DNA of 9,518 nucleotides, taken from the NCBI GenBank assembly GCA_913056285.1, contig CAJXNE010000070.1, forward strand, positions 1 to 9,518, read 5' to 3'. Origin of the DNA: an uncultured Zetaproteobacteria bacterium (GTDB lineage: Bacteria; Pseudomonadota; Zetaproteobacteria; Mariprofundales; Mariprofundaceae). The translations under genes were made by a program, and so were the position numbers. Positions 6,610 through 9,518 of this stretch are shown piece after piece. The notes beneath the pieces are model-generated. The model searched no databases and had not been told where the DNA came from. It saw only the letters and a list, made by a program, of their open reading frames with translations. The first letter of the stretch is position 1, and each line of letters opens with the position of its first letter.

Positions 6610-6720
6610 GGTGGCCCGGTTGGCGCATGCAAACTTGAACCCTTTGCTTTGGATCGGGACGTTGCCGCAAAATTATGGACACGCTCCGAGAAGGAAACAT
6701 CCCTGAGCTGGTCACTGTAA
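6610..6720 (+). pseudogene. Probable 3' remnant of a short-chain dehydrogenase gene
   Basis: Forward-strand reading in the frame ending at TAA 6718-6720 gives GGPVGACKLEPFALDRDV followed by AAKLWTRSEKETSLSW. This resembles the C-terminal signature I know from retinol-dehydrogenase-like SDRs (xALDxxxAxxLWxxSExLTG). Nothing upstream in any frame supplies the Rossmann fold, NNAG or YxxxK motifs, so only the tail remains. It converges on the intact SDR gene 12 bases away, which has a different C-terminus, so it is not a duplicate of that tail. This rests on motif memory, not a search; a chance open frame is the alternative. Confidence 0.4.
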
Positions 6721-6732
6721 CTCGATTGGATG

Positions 6733-7539
6733 TCAGTCTTTAGCCAATACCGTCTCAATTGCTTCTACGATGTTCTGTACTTTGATTGGATTCAGGGCAT
6801 CAGGATGGGGTGAAGCAAACTGACCGGAATCGTTGTCGAAATAGAGACCTGAAGCAGCTTTGAATTCATCTGTCAGTGCTGCACGGACAAGTACGTCTGC
6901 ACCAACACCGATATCCCCACCAGCCACACCAAAGCCCTGTTTTACCATTTTTGTACCAAGCATGGATCCGGGGTTTACCGCGATCATTGTTGGCCCTTGG
7001 TCTTCGAGCGACAGCGCCATACTCCGCGACCACATAGTAAGAGCCAGTTTGCTTTGCGCATAAGCAGTGAAGTCGTCGGCCAGGCTGACATGCCCGACTA
7101 AAGCCTCCGGATCTACCGGGGACTGAGCTGCAGAGGAGAGATTGATCACACGCCCGGAAGCACCAATCAACGGTAATAGTCGTGTGGTCAGCAGATAGGG
7201 AGCAATGGTATTGACCACAAAACGGACATCCAGCCCATCCTGAGTGATTGGGTCAGAAACTTTAAAGACGCCAGCATTGTTAATCAGCACATCAAGTTTT
7301 GGGTGTCGATCAGCCACGGCTTTGGCAAGTTTTTCGACATCATCCAGGCGTGACAAATCAGCCACGTACCCTTCAATATCTCTCCCGTTTGTTGACTCGG
7401 CCAGTTCTCTTTTTACTTGCTCCAGTTTTTTCGGATTGCGGCCGTGCAGCAAGACAGTATGCCCCTGTGAGACCAGTTTTCTGGCTGTTTCCAGGCCAAT
7501 ACCATCCGTTGAACCTGTAATTAGAATTATTTTCTGCAT
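6733..7539 (-). CDS. SDR-family NAD(P)-dependent oxidoreductase
   Basis: Classical-type short-chain dehydrogenase/reductase, 268 residues, cytosolic; the substrate cannot be read from sequence. Motifs are TGSTDGIG (8-15, cofactor-binding glycine-rich turn), HGRN (32-35, Arg34 suggesting NADP(H) preference), DLS (61-63), NNAG (87-90) and N110. The catalytic S136 lies in INLSSAAQ, followed by Y160xxxK164 and NPG (189-191). All active-site residues are intact. The start has a CAGGAGAG ribosome site five bases upstream. It lies 155 bases downstream of the MDR reductase gene on the same strand, with a strong hairpin between them. The cassette context (MDR enzyme and divergent HxlR regulator) suggests a carbonyl or quinone reductase role. 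Confidence 0.93.
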   Translation of the reverse strand: MQKIILITGSTDGIGLETARKLVSQGHTVLLHGRNPKKLEQVKRELAESTNGRDIEGYVADLSRLDDVEKLAKAVADRHPKLDVLINNAGVFKVSDPITQDGLDVRFVVNTIAPYLLTTRLLPLIGASGRVINLSSAAQSPVDPEALVGHVSLADDFTAYAQSKLALTMWSRSMALSLEDQGPTMIAVNPGSMLGTKMVKQGFGVAGGDIGVGADVLVRAALTDEFKAASGLYFDNDSGQFASPHPDALNPIKVQNIVEAIETVLAKD

Positions 7540-7549
7540 TTAAGCTCTC

Positions 7550-7612
7550 CTGTTCAGCGAAATCTGATAGAGTTTCATGAAAGTGGGGCAACCTGAACAG
7601 TTACCCCACTTT
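7550..7612 (-). promoter_or_regulatory. Intercistronic hairpin with loop complementary to the SDR ribosome-site region
   Basis: Arms 7580-7592 and 7600-7612 give a 13-bp stem (AAAGTGGGG core). Its single irregularity is a G-U wobble on the reverse strand, the strand of the flanking genes. The 7-base loop (7593-7599), plus the closing base 7600, is complementary to 7550-7557. In the mRNA that segment reads CUGAACAG, and its last G is the first base of the GGAGAG ribosome site. A pseudoknot could therefore mask or expose SDR translation. No U-run follows, so it is not a standard terminator. Confidence 0.5.
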
Positions 7613-7694
7613 GATGACAGGTGTTGAATAGTTACCAATGATGTTTCGATATCAGTCTGATTAAAAACTGTTCACTGACATATGCCTGATCCTC

Positions 7695-8681
7695 TTAGTT
7701 TTCTATGACCACCTTGCCCATCGCCTGACCACTCTCTAAACGGGCGTGTGCTTTGCCCGCCTCTTCGAGTGAGTAACGCTTTTCATCAAGAACAGGTTTT
7801 AGACCACCGGCTTCAACAATCCGGGTCAGATTGCGCAAAATTTCAGCATGTTTTTCGCGCTTATAGTTATGCAACATAGGAATCAGCATGAATACAACAT
7901 GCAACGACAAGCCCTTAAAGTGCGCGATCGATAAGTCCAGTTCGCACATCGCGACTGTCGAAGCGATTTGGCCATTCAGTGCAGCCGCTTCGAATGAGTT
8001 AAGCATATTTGCACCGCCAACGGAATCGAACACCAGATCAAATCCGGCTCCATGGGTGTGTTTGGCAACATAATCTTCAACGGTTTCGGTTTTATAGTTA
8101 ATCGCCGTTGCGCCGAGTTGCTCGATGAGTGCCAATTGCTTCTCACCGCCGCCGGTTGAATACACATCGGCACCAAAATGCCTGGCCAGTTGCAAGGCAA
8201 CATGTCCCACGCCACCGGAACCACCGTGCACCAGAACCCTTTGTCCCTGTTTGATACCCGCACGCATTAAGCCTTCATAGGCAGTAATCGCAACCAACGG
8301 CAAGGCAGCAGCTTCGCGCATGGTCAAATTTTTCGGCTTATGGGCAATCAGATTGCTGTCGGCTACGATATTTTCTGCCAACGTGCCGGGTAAATCAGCC
8401 AACCCACCTGCGCAGCCATACACCTCATCTCCAACTGAATAATCAGTGACACCATCACCTACGTCTTCAACCGTACCGGCAAAATCCATTCCCAGAATCG
8501 CGGGGGTATCAGGTGATAATGGCAATTCATCTCCCATTTTACGTATCATCGTATCCACTGTGTTCACGCTTGAAGCTGCGATTTTCACCAAAACATGGCC
8601 TGCTTTGATTTCTGGTTGATCTATTTCCGCAACCTCGAATATTGCGTCTTCTCCATAGGCGTTGATGGTCATTGCTTTCAT
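7695..8681 (-). CDS. Zinc-free MDR oxidoreductase, quinone-oxidoreductase-like
   Basis: Medium-chain dehydrogenase/reductase of the Qor/zeta-crystallin type, 328 residues, predicted to use NADPH to reduce quinones or activated alkenes and aldehydes. The N-terminal GroES-like domain (about 27-110) has VKIAASSVNTVD (32-43), GMDFAGTVEDVGDGV (64-78) and GDEVYGC (84-90). The coenzyme domain has PLVAITAYEGL (128-138) and the dinucleotide loop VHGGSGGVGHVALQLA (151-166). The Cys-rich structural zinc lobe and catalytic Cys/His of true alcohol dehydrogenases are absent, which argues against zinc alcohol dehydrogenase activity. The ATG has AAGGAGAG four bases upstream. It is divergent from the HxlR regulator across 151 bases, the layout of regulator/target pairs in that family. 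The SDR gene follows on the same strand. Confidence 0.9.
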   Translation of the reverse strand: MKAMTINAYGEDAIFEVAEIDQPEIKAGHVLVKIAASSVNTVDTMIRKMGDELPLSPDTPAILGMDFAGTVEDVGDGVTDYSVGDEVYGCAGGLADLPGTLAENIVADSNLIAHKPKNLTMREAAALPLVAITAYEGLMRAGIKQGQRVLVHGGSGGVGHVALQLARHFGADVYSTGGGEKQLALIEQLGATAINYKTETVEDYVAKHTHGAGFDLVFDSVGGANMLNSFEAAALNGQIASTVAMCELDLSIAHFKGLSLHVVFMLIPMLHNYKREKHAEILRNLTRIVEAGGLKPVLDEKRYSLEEAGKAHARLESGQAMGKVVIEN

Positions 8682-8780
8682 GTGGCTCTCCTTGTTCTGT
8701 TCTATTTTTCATGCATTGCTTTTCAGCTGGAATGGCGCAATGATGCGCACTACAAGCTATTAATGTAAGTACGCACAATT

Positions 8781-8807
8781 TTGTTATGTAGTATCATTTA
8801 GTATACT
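8781..8807 (+). promoter_or_regulatory. Candidate HxlR-gene promoter overlapping a palindromic operator
   Basis: TTGTTA (8781-8786) and TATACT (8802-8807) form a plausible promoter with a short 15-base spacer, about 25 bases before the regulator's ATG. The -10 lies within AGTATACT (8800-8807), a perfect 8-bp palindrome. TAGTAT occurs at 8789-8794 and 8799-8804 (10-base period, same helix face) and again at 8827-8832. This fits autorepression by the HxlR dimer and possible control of the divergent reductase gene. Confidence 0.45.
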
Positions 8808-8832
8808 TAGGATGCAAATAAGGAGGTAGTAT

Positions 8833-9192
8833 ATGGCTCACGGACGTTATGATTGTAGCGAGGGTTGCCCTGTTGAAGCTGCGTTGAATGTGATTGGCGG
8901 CAAGTGGAAAGGTATTATCCTGTATCATCTGCTAAGTGAAACGATGCGCTTTAATGAGCTAAAACGTCTAATGCCCGGCATTACCCAACGCATGTTAACC
9001 AAACAATTGCGCGAACTGGAAGCAGACAAGCTGATTTCCAGAAAGGTCTATCCCGTAGTACCTCCGAAAGTGGAGTATTCCATGACTGACTACGGCAGAA
9101 CACTGGATTCAATTATATGCGCACTACGGGATTGGGGCGTAAAGCATATGGAGAATGCAAAGCCACAGCCTGTACAAACGTCAGGTGCCTGA
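8833..9192 (+). CDS. HxlR-family winged-helix regulator with candidate redox cysteine
   Basis: The 119-residue protein is a complete HxlR/DUF24 regulator. It has the N-terminal CPVEAALNVIGGKWKGIIL (12-30), the recognition-helix region RFNELKRLMPGITQRMLTKQL (39-59), the family hallmark ELEADKLISRKVY (61-73), and VEYSMTDYGRTL (80-91) leading into the C-terminal dimerisation helix. C12 matches the conserved Cys that senses quinones, hypochlorite or disulfide stress in relatives such as YodB, HypR and QorR. C8 and C96 are additional cysteines that could pair with it. AAGGAGGT (8820-8827) is a near-ideal ribosome site five bases before the ATG. It is divergent from the MDR reductase gene, its most likely target. 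The gene is complete; the sensed compound is inference. Confidence 0.93.
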   Translation: MAHGRYDCSEGCPVEAALNVIGGKWKGIILYHLLSETMRFNELKRLMPGITQRMLTKQLRELEADKLISRKVYPVVPPKVEYSMTDYGRTLDSIICALRDWGVKHMENAKPQPVQTSGA

Positions 9193-9237
9193 ATAACCAA
9201 AGTGGACCGAGTTACGTCAGTCAACGGCGGCGAGCAT

Positions 9238-9518
9238 TTAGGCTGTCCAGGATGATGAGGGCCCTATCTGATTGTTTTCTGATGCAGCATATGAACTAAT
9301 CATGTTCATGACCTGAGGCATCATAATATCATGACTAATCTTGCTCACCTCAGGCAAAGCATCAGAGCCACTTAATGTCCCGATTGAGACTGAGGTAGTT
9401 TGACTATAAACCATAGCCTCTTCCGCGCTTACTGTACCATCGCCATTTGTATCGGCGGGATCAGTGCTGGTGGTAGATACATTGCTTCCAGATCCTGTGT
9501 TGGAAGGAGGAGGTGGAG
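9238..9518 (-). CDS. 3' part of an EF-hand-containing protein (truncated by window end)
   Basis: The reverse strand is open from the window edge to TAA at 9238-9240, giving 93 C-terminal residues; the start lies beyond 9518. The segment begins with PPPP and an Ser/Thr/Gly-rich linker. It then carries DTNGDGTVSAEE, a canonical 12-residue EF-hand loop with D, N, D, G, V and E at positions 1, 3, 5, 6, 8 and 12, so calcium binding is likely. A helical-looking, Met-rich tail follows (HDIMMPQVMNMI) and ends in SSSWTA. No catalytic domain is visible in this part. The gene converges on the HxlR gene with 45 bases between the stops and no clear terminator. The full protein cannot be identified from this fragment. 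Confidence 0.75.
   Translation of the reverse strand, partial: PPPPSNTGSGSNVSTTSTDPADTNGDGTVSAEEAMVYSQTTSVSIGTLSGSDALPEVSKISHDIMMPQVMNMISSYAASENNQIGPSSSWTA

Larger units (their letters stand above)
6455..6732. other. Intergenic boundary between signalling operon and redox cassette
   Basis: No intact gene is seen. The stretch should contain the promoter of the reverse-strand CNB-RR-HK operon: a CATATT-like -10 lies about 30-40 bases upstream of its start codon without a good -35. It also holds a dyad at 6509-6524 and a probable SDR gene remnant (6610-6720), listed separately. The 9-mer TCAGTCTTT occurs at 6585-6593 and 6733-6741. Confidence 0.5.

Noticed and set aside
7580..7612. The qor-SDR intergenic hairpin as a rho-independent terminator
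   Set aside because: No T-run follows the stem on either strand.
8833..9192. An HxlR protein with the YodB-type C-terminal cysteine pair
   Set aside because: The only C-terminal cysteine (C96) lies before the conserved Trp, not after it as in YodB, so the same disulfide mechanism cannot be assumed.

Overview
The window reads as proteobacterial chromosome of medium GC content. It has strong AGGAGG-type ribosome sites, a single-domain class I PurE, a PhoB/PhoR-like two-component pair and a delta-class carbonic anhydrase. The carbonic anhydrase hints at a CO2-fixing gamma- or zetaproteobacterium, but that placement is inference. No tRNA, rRNA, CRISPR array or transposase was seen.

Layout. Positions 1-344 hold no gene; the first 80 bases form two adjacent hairpins that look like a dispersed palindromic repeat. 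A forward cluster follows: purD (345-1628), purE (1656-2126) and a divergent YrdC/TsaC-like gene (2086-2709) overlapping the purE end. Next comes a secreted, His-rich delta-class carbonic anhydrase (2807-3736), with its own likely promoter and a strong terminator at 3787-3841. Reverse-strand genes then form a compact operon, read in the order 5'-3': a stand-alone cyclic-nucleotide-binding-fold protein (6454-5927), an OmpR/PhoB-type response regulator (5927-5175) and a PhoR-like histidine kinase (5178-4015). Both junctions overlap (TAATG and ATGA). Positions 6455-6732 separate the core-like half from the accessory half. They carry short dyad and repeat motifs and what looks like the orphan 3' end of a forward-strand short-chain dehydrogenase.

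The accessory half is a small redox cassette: an SDR oxidoreductase (7539-6733), a zinc-free quinone-oxidoreductase-like MDR enzyme (8681-7695) and a divergent HxlR-family regulator (8833-9192). The regulator has a cysteine at the position used for redox sensing in relatives such as YodB and HypR. This arrangement suggests regulator-controlled detoxification of quinones, aldehydes or other electrophiles. Between the two oxidoreductase genes lies a near-perfect hairpin whose loop is complementary to the sequence at the SDR ribosome-binding site. The window ends in the 3' part of a reverse-strand gene with a proline run and one canonical EF-hand loop.

How they work together: purD and purE act in IMP synthesis. 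The carbonic anhydrase would handle CO2/bicarbonate in the periplasm. The CNB-RR-HK operon looks like one signalling unit in which the CNB-fold protein may supply sensing that the kinase itself lacks. The qor/SDR/HxlR group looks like an independent stress-response cassette.
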